From positions 19,626-83,625 of the forward strand of contig NZ_KE384121.1 of the NCBI RefSeq assembly GCF_000424005.1: a DNA stretch of 64,000 nt, written 5' to 3'. The position numbers and the translations under genes were made by a program. Below the pieces are notes generated by a model, which saw only the letters and a list, made by a program, of their open reading frames with translations, had not been told where the DNA came from and did not search any database. Source of the DNA: Pseudobutyrivibrio ruminis CF1b. GTDB taxonomy: Bacteria > Bacillota > Clostridia > Lachnospirales > Lachnospiraceae. Shown here piece by piece: positions 50,459 through 60,866 of the stretch. Positions within the stretch are counted from its first letter, which is position 1; every line of letters starts with the position of its first letter.

Positions 50459-51724
50459 TTATACCTCAGCTTTAAACTCTGCTTCGCCTGGAAGTGGATA
50501 CTTGTCTGTAAGCTCCTTAATAATAGCGCGAGCCTTATCAACACCAGCTTCCTGTTCCTTGATTACAACAGCGATAGCCTCTGCCACCTTGTCGAAATCC
50601 TCTTCCTTAAGACCACGAGTTGTAGCTGCAGGAGTACCAAGACGGATACCTGAAGTTACGAATGGTGACTTAGGATCATTTGGAATAGTGTTCTTGTTTG
50701 CTGTGATATGAGCATCATCAAGAAGCTTCTCTACAACCTTTCCTGTAAGCTCAAATGGAGTAAGGTCGATAAGCATAAGGTGATTGTCAGTACCATCAGA
50801 AACAATCTTGATTCCTCTGTTCTGTAAGCCCTTGCAAAGTGCCTGAGCATTCTTTACAATCTGCTGACCATACTCCTTGAATGATGGGTCAAGAGCCTCT
50901 TTAAAGCATACTGCCTTACCAGCAAGTACGTGCATAAGTGGACCACCCTGGATTCCTGGGAATACAGCCTTATTGAAGTTGTACTTCTCGTTTGCCTCAG
51001 CTGTGGCCATAATCATACCACCTCTAGGTCCACGAAGAGTCTTGTGTGTAGTTGTTGTAACAATATCTGCATAAGGGATTGGGCTCTCATGAACACCTGC
51101 TGCAACAAGTCCTGCAATGTGAGCCATATCTACGAAAAGGACAGCGCCAACCTTATCACAAATCTCTCTGAAACGCTTGAAATCAATCTTGCGGCAATAT
51201 GCTGATGCACCTGCTATAATCATCTTAGGCTTGCACTCTACTGCAATTCTCTCAACATCATCATAATCGATTACGCCTTCGTCATTTACTCCATAAGGTA
51301 CAATGTTGAAGTATGTTCCTGAGAAGTTGGCTGGTGAACCATGAGTAAGATGTCCGCCGTGATCAAGATTCATACCCATTACTGTATCGCCTGGCTTAAG
51401 AACGGCAAACTGAACTGCCATGTTAGCCTGTGCGCCTGAGTGTGGCTGAACGTTAACATAATCACATCCGAAAAGCTCTTTTGCTCTTTCTCTTGCAAGC
51501 TCTTCTACAACATCGACTTCCTGGCATCCACCATAGTAACGCTTTCCAGGGTATCCTTCTGCGTATTTGTTTGTGAGAACTGAGCCCATAGCTGACATTA
51601 CAGCTGGAGATACCCAGTTTTCTGAAGCAATAAGCTCGATGTGCTCTGACTGGCGATTGAATTCCTTAACAATTGCCTCTGCGATCTCTGGATCTGTGTT
51701 TTTGATGTCCTTTAATGTGTACAT
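50459..51724 (-). CDS. glyA: Serine hydroxymethyltransferase
   Basis: This 421-residue PLP enzyme converts serine and tetrahydrofolate to glycine and methylene-tetrahydrofolate. The PLP lysine lies in [13 protein letters not shown] near 226; [10 protein letters not shown] and the [14 protein letters not shown] segment are family hallmarks. AAAGGG precedes the ATG. A palindrome, CCGGTATACCGG, sits at 51767-51778 in its short upstream region. Confidence 0.96.
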   Translation of the reverse strand: MYTLKDIKNTDPEIAEAIVKEFNRQSEHIELIASENWVSPAVMSAMGSVLTNKYAEGYPGKRYYGGCQEVDVVEELARERAKELFGCDYVNVQPHSGAQANMAVQFAVLKPGDTVMGMNLDHGGHLTHGSPANFSGTYFNIVPYGVNDEGVIDYDDVERIAVECKPKMIIAGASAYCRKIDFKRFREICDKVGAVLFVDMAHIAGLVAAGVHESPIPYADIVTTTTHKTLRGPRGGMIMATAEANEKYNFNKAVFPGIQGGPLMHVLAGKAVCFKEALDPSFKEYGQQIVKNAQALCKGLQNRGIKIVSDGTDNHLMLIDLTPFELTGKVVEKLLDDAHITANKNTIPNDPKSPFVTSGIRLGTPAATTRGLKEEDFDKVAEAIAVVIKEQEAGVDKARAIIKELTDKYPLPGEAEFKAEV

Positions 51725-51785
51725 TACTTTCCCTTTCTATTACTTCTAAAATAGTTCTATTGTGAACCGGTATACCGGCATTCAC

Positions 51786-54419
51786 CTAAATATATTTCTT
51801 GCCAAATTCCTCCTTTGAAAGTGGCTTATCGAAGAAGAATCCCTGAACCAGATTAATTGGATAATCTCCAATCATGGTAATCTGTTTGTCTTCTTCAACA
51901 CCCTCCACGCAAACATCCACATCCACTGAGTTTGCAAGCTCAGCAACGGTCTTTACAAACGACTGGGCAAATGTATCACCCTGCATATCCTTTGCGTAGG
52001 TTCTGTCTATCTTTATGGTATCAATTGGTAAATTCTTAATATTATTTAAAGCTGAATTTGAAGCACCAAAATTATCAAGGGCAACTCTACAACCAAGGGC
52101 ACGAGCGGCATCAAGAGCTTTTACCGCCTTTGGAAGTGCACCTGGACCAAAGTCATCAGCCACCTCAAGAGTCAGATTCTTAGGATTGATAGCTGTCTGC
52201 TTAAGCACCGCATCCAACCTGTCCACAAAATCCTTCTGAACCAGCTGAACAGGCGAAATATTAACATTAATCTTGTACTCAGGATGACCAAAATCATTCC
52301 AGTGCTTGCAGGATTTAGCAGCCTCTAAAAGTACATAGTGACCAATATCTCCAATCAGATTCTGCTCCTCAGCCTCTGTAATAAATCCTGATGGCATCAC
52401 AAGACCTCTGTCTTCAGAATTCCAGCGAACCAATGCCTCTGCACCGCAGCAGCTTGGCACACCGCCAACAAATTCCATTATAGGCTGATAGTAAACTACA
52501 AACTCTCTGCAGCCGTGCTTTACAGCTTTCTTTAAATCGTCCTCCAGCTCCTGTTTCTCAGCCACGATAACCTCTGCCTCTTCGTTGTAGAACTGGAAGC
52601 TATTATGACTCTTTTCCTTTGAGCCATGAAGGGCAATTGTAAGACGTGTCAAAATAGCTGAAGCATCGGAAATATTCTCAGGAGCCTTTAAGCCTCCCAT
52701 ACTTATTGTGCAGAAGTATTCCTTATCGTCTAAAACCCAAGGATTATCAAAAAGATTCATGATTCTCTTGATGATAATATCAAGGTTTTTAATATTTTCA
52801 TGGTCTACAAGAACAGCAAACTCATCACCACCAATACGGTAGCACTTACCCTTAACATAAGAGATTTCGTCAATGCTGTGGGCAATAAACTCAAGCAAAT
52901 CGTCGCCTATGCGATATCCTAATCCCTGGTTCATGGTAGTGAAATTATCAATATCAAACATCAGCACTGCAAACTCTTTTCCAAGCTTGGTGGCGATGTG
53001 ATATTCCATGGCGATATCCTTCTCGCATGCCTGTCTGTTAAACAGACCTGTAAGGGTATCTGTCTGAGCCTGTTTTTCGGCCTTCTTCTGGTAGTTGCGA
53101 ATATCGGTGGTATCGTAGAAAGTGATAAGTCTCACTTCTCTTGAATCTACCCATCTGATATCTGCAACACTGATATCAAACCATTTTCCAGAGCCGTTTG
53201 CAGAATAGCCATTAAGTTCTGAAAGGCTGTAGTTCTTATTAAATATAAGTTCCTCAACAGCAACGGAATCGATGGAATTATCGAACATGTCGCCGAAAGT
53301 ATCATTTTTATATAGTACCTGCTTTTGCTCTGAATCCACCACTACTACACCGTAGCCTGCATTCTGCAAAATAGACTCCAATGCTGAATATGAACCAGCA
53401 AGGGAATTAGCAGTAATTTTCTTAATCAAAATAGAGTGCAAAATATTCTTGATGTCATTTGAGAATCGAATCTCATCAACAGTCCACTGTCGGTCCTGTT
53501 TAACTGAAAGGAAGCAAAGGTACATAGCCGCCTCATCATCCACATTGATAGGAAGCAGGATGGCACTCTTGATTGCATACTTTCCGAAGAAATCCATAAA
53601 CGCATCTGGAAGAGCTGCATCACTGGAAATGGTGTATGGCTTACCGTTCATAAATGGAAGCTCTTTTACAGGAACTCCCTGGAATATAGGCGAAAGCTTA
53701 TCATCTCCCATGTTCCATTCCAAAATCATATCTGCGGTCTGACCATCTACCGACATCTGTACAAGTGCTGTGTTAGTGCACTCAATATATTTTCCTGCGT
53801 AGGCAAGGATTTCATTAGCCACATTTGTAAAAGAATCATCTGACTCCATCAGACGTAAAATCTCAGTCATCAATTCATTTTTTATGAGCTTGTTTTCAAC
53901 CTCTTTTTCCTCGCTCTGAGTCTGAGAAAGCTTCTTTTTAAGCTGCTCATTGCGAAGAATCTCTGTCACGAAATGCTTTGAAAATGTTTCAAGTAAAGCA
54001 ATAGCCTTATCAAACTGAATAAGTGTAGTCTTGCGAAGTGATGCTGGAAGCTCTTTGCCTGCTGGAACCTTATCCTTATCGACAGCAAAACAAAGCCATT
54101 TGCCAACGACCTCATCCTTCTCACCTCTAAATGCAACACTTCTGTATAAAAAATAATCCTCTGTGCCAGCGCGCTCCACAATATTTTCCGGTGCACCATC
54201 CACAAAGGATTCTATCAGCTCTTTCCTGAGACTCTCTGGAAAATTGGCATCAACAAAATCCTCCTCAGGCTTTGAACCTGAGAAGGATGTAAGCTGACCA
54301 CGCTTTCTGCCAATGCATATCATATACATATCATTGGCTTTACAGAATGAGTCCTGTAGAGACTGTAAGTCATCATTATTTACTTCTAATTCATTGATTA
54401 ATCTACTAGTTGAGTCCAT
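51786..54419 (-). CDS. GGDEF-EAL protein with altered EAL motif
   Basis: A cytoplasmic protein of about 877 residues. GAF/PAS-like N-terminal regions span about 1-440. A GGDEF domain follows with intact RIGGDEF near 530, then an EAL domain with EALVRW near 660. In the EAL domain the usual DDFG is DNFG (near 782) and the LEITE-type strand reads LEVADD, so phosphodiesterase activity may be lost. No membrane segments are apparent. The start is uncertain: ATG 54419 lies within the ilvE coding end, GTG 54446 is possible, and no clear ribosome site is seen. Likely a diguanylate cyclase or sensor. Confidence 0.85.
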   Translation of the reverse strand: MDSTSRLINELEVNNDDLQSLQDSFCKANDMYMICIGRKRGQLTSFSGSKPEEDFVDANFPESLRKELIESFVDGAPENIVERAGTEDYFLYRSVAFRGEKDEVVGKWLCFAVDKDKVPAGKELPASLRKTTLIQFDKAIALLETFSKHFVTEILRNEQLKKKLSQTQSEEKEVENKLIKNELMTEILRLMESDDSFTNVANEILAYAGKYIECTNTALVQMSVDGQTADMILEWNMGDDKLSPIFQGVPVKELPFMNGKPYTISSDAALPDAFMDFFGKYAIKSAILLPINVDDEAAMYLCFLSVKQDRQWTVDEIRFSNDIKNILHSILIKKITANSLAGSYSALESILQNAGYGVVVVDSEQKQVLYKNDTFGDMFDNSIDSVAVEELIFNKNYSLSELNGYSANGSGKWFDISVADIRWVDSREVRLITFYDTTDIRNYQKKAEKQAQTDTLTGLFNRQACEKDIAMEYHIATKLGKEFAVLMFDIDNFTTMNQGLGYRIGDDLLEFIAHSIDEISYVKGKCYRIGGDEFAVLVDHENIKNLDIIIKRIMNLFDNPWVLDDKEYFCTISMGGLKAPENISDASAILTRLTIALHGSKEKSHNSFQFYNEEAEVIVAEKQELEDDLKKAVKHGCREFVVYYQPIMEFVGGVPSCCGAEALVRWNSEDRGLVMPSGFITEAEEQNLIGDIGHYVLLEAAKSCKHWNDFGHPEYKINVNISPVQLVQKDFVDRLDAVLKQTAINPKNLTLEVADDFGPGALPKAVKALDAARALGCRVALDNFGASNSALNNIKNLPIDTIKIDRTYAKDMQGDTFAQSFVKTVAELANSVDVDVCVEGVEEDKQITMIGDYPINLVQGFFFDKPLSKEEFGKKYI

Positions 54420-55462
54420 CCATACTTGTCCGGTAATCTTCCCCACTGAATGCCTGTTAAAGTATCATAAAGCTTCTGTGTAAGCTCTCCGGTTTTACCT
54501 CCATTTATTACAACAACGTCGTCATTATAACGGAGCTCACCTACTGGTGAGATGACAGCTGCTGTTCCTGTACCGAAGACCTCCTCAAGCTTGCCATCAT
54601 GGCCTGCCTTCATAAGGTCATCAATTGCGAGGCGCTCTTCTCTAACCTTGTATCCCCAATCCCTAAGAAGATGAATCATAGAATCTCTGGTAACACCTGG
54701 AAGTACAGTACCTACTGTAGGTGCTGTCCAGATCTCGCCGTCGATCTTGAACATGATGTTCATTGTTCCAACTTCCTCTACATACTTTCTCTCGTTACCA
54801 TCAAGCCAAAGTACCTGAGAATATCCAAGCTTCTCTGCCTTTACCTGACCTGCAATAGAACCTGCATAGTTACCACCGCACTTTGTAAAGCCAGTACCGC
54901 CTGCAACTGCTCGAACAAGTTCATTTTCTACTAAAATCTTAACTGGGTCAAGACCTGTAGCGTAATATGCTCCTACTGGACAACAAAGAATCATAAACTT
55001 GTATGACTTTGCCATATGTACACCAAGTGCTGACTCTGTAGCGAACATAAATGGACGAATATAAAGTGAAGTATCCTTCTGAGTAGGAACCCAGTCTTCC
55101 TCTACCTTAACAAGAGCCTTAATAGCTGCAACGAAATCCTCAACTGGGAATCCTGGCATACAAAGTCTCTCATTAGAATTAATCATTCTCTTGGCATTCA
55201 TCTCAGGTCTGAAAAGCTGAATCTTTCCATCCTCTCTGCGATATGCCTTTAATCCTTCAAATGTCTCCTGTGCATAATGAAGAGTCATGCAAGCTGGGTC
55301 CAACTCGATTGGTCCCTCAGGGACGATTCTTGCATCATGCCAACCTATCTCTCTATCCCAATCACAGATAAACATGTAATCTGTCATGTACTTTCCGAAA
55401 CCAAGGTTGTTCCAATCTGGCTTATCCTTCAATTTTTCACGTTTTTCAAATCTGATTTCCAT
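54398..55462 (-). CDS. ilvE: Branched-chain amino acid aminotransferase
   Basis: This 354-residue fold-type IV PLP aminotransferase has LHYAQETFEGLKAYR, the PLP Lys in TGFTKCGGNYAGS near 200, and EVGTMNIMF. ATG 55462 follows GGAGG by seven bases; the longer frame lacks a ribosome site. Its end overlaps the GGDEF-EAL gene start by about 22 bp. A promoter lies at 55508-55536. Confidence 0.94.
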   Translation of the reverse strand: MEIRFEKREKLKDKPDWNNLGFGKYMTDYMFICDWDREIGWHDARIVPEGPIELDPACMTLHYAQETFEGLKAYRREDGKIQLFRPEMNAKRMINSNERLCMPGFPVEDFVAAIKALVKVEEDWVPTQKDTSLYIRPFMFATESALGVHMAKSYKFMILCCPVGAYYATGLDPVKILVENELVRAVAGGTGFTKCGGNYAGSIAGQVKAEKLGYSQVLWLDGNERKYVEEVGTMNIMFKIDGEIWTAPTVGTVLPGVTRDSMIHLLRDWGYKVREERLAIDDLMKAGHDGKLEEVFGTGTAAVISPVGELRYNDDVVVINGGKTGELTQKLYDTLTGIQWGRLPDKYGWTQLVD

Positions 55463-55507
55463 TTTTAAGCCTCCATAACATTTGCTCACATTTTAAACTT
55501 GAGATTT

Positions 55508-55536
55508 ATTATCTTACTTTTTTTTCGATACGTCAA
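55508..55536 (-). promoter_or_regulatory. ilvE promoter
   Basis: TTGACG (55531-55536), a 17-bp spacer, and GATAAT (55508-55513) on the minus strand. An inverted repeat TTTAG-CGCA-CTAAA touches the -35 box from upstream and may be a regulator site. No T-box structure is recognisable in the short leader. Confidence 0.7.
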
Positions 55537-55615
55537 CACTTTAGTGCGCTAAATCATCCCTTTATTTTTACATTTTTTTCATAGTTTCTTTGCAAATAGA
55601 ACTGACCTTTAATGC

Positions 55616-55621
55616 TATAAT
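55616..55621 (+). promoter_or_regulatory. Extended -10 for the EAL gene
   Basis: TGCTATAAT is a consensus extended -10, 30 bases before the EAL gene start codon; the -35 region is poor. Confidence 0.5.
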
Positions 55622-55651
55622 CCAAATAGGTTTAGATAGTGGGGCAACTAT

Positions 55652-57577
55652 ATGAATATATACACACAAGTATGCGGGCTGGTCATTATTGCTATGCTCC
55701 TATTTTTTTACATTAAACAACCAACAATGGGGCTAAGCTCTGAACGAAAATTCAGATATATTCTATTTATAATCTTAGGATGCGTTCTATTGGATATTGC
55801 ATCCTGCTATTTTATTGTAAAATCCCGAAGATATGAGGAATATGTAGTAATCGCAGTTTGCAAACTATATCTGATATCCCTTCATTGCGTTGCCTTTTCT
55901 GCTTTAGGATATGCTGTCTCAGACATTTTTGAATATTTTGGTACTATAAACGAGAAATTCTTAGGTATTTGTTACCAGGTATTCTGTATTATTGGCGTTA
56001 TTGTCACAGTATATCTTCCTCTTGATTATTACTATGACGGCCAGACCCTTTATACCTACGGTCCTGCAGCTATTGCCACCTATGTTTTTGTTTCAATCTA
56101 TATTCTTTCAATTATTATAGCTGCCGCTTTACTAAGGAATCATTTAAAGGACAAAAAAGTATATGCTCTTAATTTATGGATGGCAGTCTGGGCTATTTCA
56201 GCTATCATTCAGTTTTTAAATCCTAAGCTGCTTATTGTCAGCTTCGCATCTTGTATCGGTGCTCTAATTATGTATTTTGAATTGGAAAATCCTCAGAGTT
56301 CACTTTCAAGACGTACCGGTCACTTTAGTTCGGCTGTAATCCATGAATATTTGGATTATTTATATCAGACTAAGCAAAACTTTTCTGCCATGAGAATTTC
56401 GTTCCAGACATCGGCAGAATCTTCTGATGAAAATAAGCTTTTACGCCAGACAATCGAGATGCTTTCAGAATTTCTATTTTCAATAGATACTGCAAAGATA
56501 TTCGATACAGCTGAAGGCTATTTCCTATTAATATTTGAAAATACGGATTTCCTGGAGAGCACAAAGTACCAGATATCCACTTACTTCCAATCTATAGAAA
56601 ATAGTTCGGATGTGGGAAATGCCATCACATTGATGCGACCGTTCTACACCATCATTCCTGATTGCTCTATTTCTGAAAATGCAGATGAATTGATGATGCT
56701 TTTGGCCAGCTATGTACCTACCATCAAAGGCAATTCTTCATCAAACGAGGTTGTGGTTACAGCTGAAACAATGTCAGATGTACGTCATCAGAAAGATATT
56801 GAAAAACTTGTCATTGATGCAATGGAAAACAACAGAATCGAGGTTCATTACCAGCCGATTTTCAACCTTGCAACAAACACATTCTCATCTGCAGAAGCGC
56901 TTGTTCGTATCAAGTTAATAGACGGTACATACCTGCAGCCAAACGAATTTATTCCGATTGCAGAAATAAGCGGTAGAATTATTCCTCTTTCTGATGCTAT
57001 CTACAGAAGAGCTCTTTCATTTATCAAGTCTTATCATATAGAGCGAATTGGAATCAAACATATTGAGCTTAACCTGTCAGTAAAACAGGGAGAAAGCCCT
57101 ACTTTTACCACTAAGCTTTTACAGATGCTGGATGATTATCAGATTAACCCAGATTTGATTAATTTGGAAATTACTGAGACAAGCTCACTTAGAAGTAAGG
57201 AAAGACTTCATGAGAACATGAGCAAACTGGAAGCTCACGGACTTTCCTTCTCACTTGACGATTTTGGTTCAGGCAGTTCAAATCTTAACTATATCATTGA
57301 TATGCCTGTCACTGTTGTTAAGTTAGACAAGCTTTTATCCGAAGAGTATTTTAAGAAAAATAATAAGGCTCAGGCTATTGTTAATGCAGTCATTGAAATG
57401 GCCCATTCTATGGGAATACAGATTGTAGCCGAAGGTATTGAAACACAGGAAGAATTCGACGAGATGAAATCACTGGGTGTAGATTACATACAGGGATTCT
57501 TCTTCTCAAAACCATTACCAGAGCATGAATTTTTGAAATTTATTCAGGAACATAATCTAAAATACATGTACCAATAA
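55652..57577 (+). CDS. Membrane EAL-domain c-di-GMP phosphodiesterase
   Basis: In this 641-residue protein about seven hydrophobic segments (5-215) precede a poorly conserved middle region and a canonical EAL domain (about 375-637): EALVRI near 416, NLSV, LEITET, SLDDFGSGSSNL near 536, VKLDK, AEGIET, and YIQGFFFSKPL. All catalytic positions look intact, unlike the neighbouring GGDEF-EAL protein. It should degrade cyclic di-GMP. Confidence 0.9.
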   Translation: MNIYTQVCGLVIIAMLLFFYIKQPTMGLSSERKFRYILFIILGCVLLDIASCYFIVKSRRYEEYVVIAVCKLYLISLHCVAFSALGYAVSDIFEYFGTINEKFLGICYQVFCIIGVIVTVYLPLDYYYDGQTLYTYGPAAIATYVFVSIYILSIIIAAALLRNHLKDKKVYALNLWMAVWAISAIIQFLNPKLLIVSFASCIGALIMYFELENPQSSLSRRTGHFSSAVIHEYLDYLYQTKQNFSAMRISFQTSAESSDENKLLRQTIEMLSEFLFSIDTAKIFDTAEGYFLLIFENTDFLESTKYQISTYFQSIENSSDVGNAITLMRPFYTIIPDCSISENADELMMLLASYVPTIKGNSSSNEVVVTAETMSDVRHQKDIEKLVIDAMENNRIEVHYQPIFNLATNTFSSAEALVRIKLIDGTYLQPNEFIPIAEISGRIIPLSDAIYRRALSFIKSYHIERIGIKHIELNLSVKQGESPTFTTKLLQMLDDYQINPDLINLEITETSSLRSKERLHENMSKLEAHGLSFSLDDFGSGSSNLNYIIDMPVTVVKLDKLLSEEYFKKNNKAQAIVNAVIEMAHSMGIQIVAEGIETQEEFDEMKSLGVDYIQGFFFSKPLPEHEFLKFIQEHNLKYMYQ

Positions 57578-57593
57578 GAAAGCGAGGTTTCAT

Positions 57594-58118
57594 ATGCACA
57601 CATTTCAACCTTATCCAATCAACATGTTAGAATGGAATCCAATTCAAAAGGTGGCAGATGAAGGCGTTGCCATCGTCGCTGAAGCCAATGGAAAAATCAA
57701 TGCTATGTCATCCCACAATGGTGGTGTTGGTCATATTTGGGGTAAAAATGTAGTATTTGCCTTCCTTCGAAATACAAGATACACGAAAGAGCTTTTGGAT
57801 GACAGTGAATATTTCAGTGCCTGCTTCTTTGATATGAACGAAAAAAACAATGAGAGACTTATGAAAGTACTTGATCAGCTAAGCGGACGTAACGAGGATA
57901 AGCTGGCTGCCTGTCGCGTTGAAATTGAGCATGCAATGAATTGCCCATACATTGATGACGCAAACTTTATTATCCTCTGCAGAAAAATTGCTGCAGTGCC
58001 AATGACTGAGAATACAATCTTAGACCCTAAGATTTTGGATACAGAATATACTGAAAAGCATTTGGATGATTTCCACACAATGTATATTGGAGAAATTCTT
58101 GATATAAGAGCAAGATAA
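57594..58118 (+). CDS. Flavin reductase-like protein
   Basis: This 174-residue protein of the FMN-binding flavin-reductase-like split-barrel family has AMSSHNGGVGHIWGKNVVFAF and TRYTKELLDDSEYFSACFF as family segments. GAGG precedes the ATG, 16 bases after the EAL stop codon. Probably reduces or carries FMN; partner unknown. Confidence 0.83.
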   Translation: MHTFQPYPINMLEWNPIQKVADEGVAIVAEANGKINAMSSHNGGVGHIWGKNVVFAFLRNTRYTKELLDDSEYFSACFFDMNEKNNERLMKVLDQLSGRNEDKLAACRVEIEHAMNCPYIDDANFIILCRKIAAVPMTENTILDPKILDTEYTEKHLDDFHTMYIGEILDIRAR

Positions 58119-58125
58119 GCAAATT

Positions 58126-58153
58126 AAAAAGGACTGGTTTCCCAGTCCTTTTT
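58126..58153. terminator. Bidirectional terminator
   Basis: AAAAAGGACTGG...CCAGTCCTTTTT serves both the flavin reductase-like gene and hisS, which converge here. Confidence 0.92.
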
Positions 58154-58164
58154 GATTTGCCGTT

Positions 58165-59424
58165 CTATCGATTAAAGAACTCTACGAACTCTTCATATCC
58201 ATCGTTTGTAAGCTGTTCCTTCTGGAACTTCTTATTCTTGTTCATTCTTACAACAAGTACAGTCTGTCCGTTTGCACGAGCTTCCTTAGCCTGAGACATT
58301 ACCTCAGCAAGCTTCTCTGCTGGATAGCCTTTCTCTACAAGGTAAGCCACCTTCTTGCTAGCGCCTGGAACCTTGAAGCCCTGCTCCATAAGAAGAAGGA
58401 TGATACGCTCAAATCCGATTGAGAATCCGCATGCAGGTGTGTTCTGACCTGTGAAGTTTCCAATCATCTTGTCGTAACGGCCGCCACCACCGCAGCTTCC
58501 GCCGAACTCTGGAATAGCAATCTCGAAGATTGTACCTGTGTAGTAGCTCATACCACGTACAAGTGTAGGGTCAAATACAAGCTCAAACTTAGCTTCCTTT
58601 GTAGCGTTAACTGCTGCTGCAATTTCACGCATCCAATCTGCAACCTCTGTATCAAGGAACTCGCCAAGCTTATCAAGAAGTACATCCATGCCAGCTGCAA
58701 CATCCTTAACATTCTCAAGAACTGCAAATAACTCTACGTATTTATCGATAGACTCCTTAGAATATCCAGCCTCAAGAAGCTCTGCTGATACTCCATCAAG
58801 TCCAATCTTATCCATCTTATCAAGTGTGATGAAGATTGAATCATAATCCTCCTCAGAGAATCCTGCGTAAGCAGCCATAGCCTTTAAGATACGACGCTCG
58901 TTGATACGAATCTCGAAGTTCTTAAATCCAATTCTACCAAGTGTTGTAGTAGTAGCAAGGATAAGCTCAATCTCTGCAAGGTTGCTAGGCTCACCAAGGA
59001 TATCGATATCACACTGTGTAAACTGTCTGTAACGTCCACGCTGTGGTCTGTCTGCTCTCCAAACAGAACCAATCTGAAGAGCCTTAAATGGTGATGAAAG
59101 CTCATTAGCGTGATTTGAATAGAAACGGCAAAGAGGTACTGTAAGGTCATATCTCATACCGAAATCTACAACCTGCTCCTCTGTAGTTGCCTCAGGGATG
59201 TTGAGCTTCTCACCTCTCTTCATTACCTTGAAGATAAGCTTCTCATTTTCTCCACCCTGCTTATTTGAAAGATTTCCAATAGACTCCATAGCTGGTGTCT
59301 CAATTGGTGTAAATCCAAATGAACGATATGTATCCTTAATAATAGATGTAACATAATCGCGAACTTCCATCTCGTATGGAAGAATGTCCTTCATTCCGTT
59401 AACTGGTTTCTTGTTTAAAGCCAT
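58165..59424 (-). CDS. hisS: Histidyl-tRNA synthetase
   Basis: This 419-residue class II synthetase has motif 2 in GSVWRADRPQRGRYRQFTQCD, the histidine motif LVFDPTLVRGMSYYTG, and motif 3 in GFSIGFERIILLL. AGAGGA precedes the ATG, which overlaps the end of hemZ by ten bases. Last gene of the relA-mbl-hemZ-hisS operon. Confidence 0.96.
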   Translation of the reverse strand: MALNKKPVNGMKDILPYEMEVRDYVTSIIKDTYRSFGFTPIETPAMESIGNLSNKQGGENEKLIFKVMKRGEKLNIPEATTEEQVVDFGMRYDLTVPLCRFYSNHANELSSPFKALQIGSVWRADRPQRGRYRQFTQCDIDILGEPSNLAEIELILATTTTLGRIGFKNFEIRINERRILKAMAAYAGFSEEDYDSIFITLDKMDKIGLDGVSAELLEAGYSKESIDKYVELFAVLENVKDVAAGMDVLLDKLGEFLDTEVADWMREIAAAVNATKEAKFELVFDPTLVRGMSYYTGTIFEIAIPEFGGSCGGGGRYDKMIGNFTGQNTPACGFSIGFERIILLLMEQGFKVPGASKKVAYLVEKGYPAEKLAEVMSQAKEARANGQTVLVVRMNKNKKFQKEQLTNDGYEEFVEFFNR

Positions 59425-60854
59425 TTCAAATCCTCTCTAAGTCTTTCACGTTTTCTTTCTATCATTTCATCAATTCGGTCCATGTAAAGCTGGACATCCT
59501 TGACATTTTCGCATCTTGTAACAGTCTTGCCATGGTCTGTAACGAACTTGCAGGCCGTGCCGCAACCAAGTGCCATTATAGTTTGTTTCTCCTCCATTAT
59601 CAAGATATTATATAATCCCTCATTTCCTGGAGTAGAATAGCCTATATTCTCTAAATTAGCTGCCATATTTTTCTGGCGATATAAATAGTATGGTGCCATA
59701 CCCATGCGCTTTGCAGCTTCAAGGCAGATATCCATATGCTTCTGAGAGTTATCAATAAGATAATCCTCGTAAGCTTCTCTGTCATAATTAAGGCGAGCTG
59801 AATGCTTCAGTGCCAGCGAATGGACTGTAAGATTGTCCGGAGCAAGCTTTTCCACCTCAGATAATGTGTATGCCACATCCTCGATAGTCTCACCTGGAAG
59901 ACCAAGGATAAGATCCATGTTGATATTCTTAAAGCCCAGTTCTCTTGCCCATCCAAATACTCTGTGAATATCTTCCACCTTGTGGAAACGACCAATCAGA
60001 TCAAGAGTCTTCTGATTCATGGTCTGTGGGTTAATGGAAATACGAGTCACCGGATGATTCTTTATAACCTGAAGCTTCTCAAGTGTAATAGAGTCAGGTC
60101 TGCCTGCCTCTATAGTATATTCCAGCAAATCACTGGTGTTGAAGTATCTATCAACCAGTGTGAGAAGTCTCTCTAAATGCTCTGCATCAAGGGATGTAGG
60201 TGTGCCACCACCGATGTAAATAGTAGTAAGGCTCTTGCCCTTGCAAGACTCTGCTGTGAAGGCCATCTCCTTCTCCAAAGCATCAATATAATCATCAAGC
60301 TTCTTTGTCCAAAGTCCAATTGGGTAAGAAGTGAATGAGCAGTAAAGACATGTACTAGGGCAAAATGGAATGCCGATGTACACTGAATAACCGTTATCGT
60401 AATCAATCTTTGAAAGAAGCTCATGCTCCTTATGGGAAACCTGAAGGCTCAGGTCAATCTTTGACTGGGATGTAAGGTAAGTCTCACGCATATAAGCTGT
60501 GACATCTGCATCGCTGGAGCCCTCTTCTATCATTCCAAGGGAAATCTTTGTAGGACGAATACCTGTGAGGGTACCCCAAGGCAAATCCTTACCTGTGCGC
60601 TCATGTAAGCTCTCATAAATAGCCAGTTTCAGGCGATTCTTTGTATCTGGACGATTCTCGTAATCAATCTGAATCTCTCTTCCATCCAGAGTCAGTATAT
60701 TATTTGAATAGTTCACCTGCATCGAAAAAAGAAGCCCTGCATCCTCTGGGACAGGCTCTGTAGAAATCTTGACCTCTTCCTTTGGATAGAAGGCTTTCAC
60801 AAGTGAATATATGTCGTATTCGAAATTATTTTCGTTTAACTGTATGTATATCAT
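59415..60854 (-). CDS. hemZ: Coproporphyrinogen dehydrogenase-like radical SAM protein HemZ
   Basis: A 479-residue protein. An N-terminal region of about 150 residues precedes the radical SAM core with CPSTCLYC (near 170), IYIGGGTPT and GLPGE. This matches the HemZ-type oxygen-independent coproporphyrinogen oxidase-like family that neighbours hisS in Clostridia. Actual activity on coproporphyrinogen has not been shown for many members. Confidence 0.85.
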   Translation of the reverse strand: MIYIQLNENNFEYDIYSLVKAFYPKEEVKISTEPVPEDAGLLFSMQVNYSNNILTLDGREIQIDYENRPDTKNRLKLAIYESLHERTGKDLPWGTLTGIRPTKISLGMIEEGSSDADVTAYMRETYLTSQSKIDLSLQVSHKEHELLSKIDYDNGYSVYIGIPFCPSTCLYCSFTSYPIGLWTKKLDDYIDALEKEMAFTAESCKGKSLTTIYIGGGTPTSLDAEHLERLLTLVDRYFNTSDLLEYTIEAGRPDSITLEKLQVIKNHPVTRISINPQTMNQKTLDLIGRFHKVEDIHRVFGWARELGFKNINMDLILGLPGETIEDVAYTLSEVEKLAPDNLTVHSLALKHSARLNYDREAYEDYLIDNSQKHMDICLEAAKRMGMAPYYLYRQKNMAANLENIGYSTPGNEGLYNILIMEEKQTIMALGCGTACKFVTDHGKTVTRCENVKDVQLYMDRIDEMIERKRERLREDLKWL

Positions 60855-60866
60855 TAATTATTCCTA

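Noticed and set aside
51767..51778. CCGGTATACCGG as a terminator of the GGDEF-EAL/glyA boundary
   Set aside because: The stem is only four GC pairs with no T tract and lies upstream of glyA; it is at most a protein site.
55463..55651. T-box riboswitch upstream of ilvE
   Set aside because: The distance from promoter to start is about 45 bases and no T-box sequence or antiterminator is visible.
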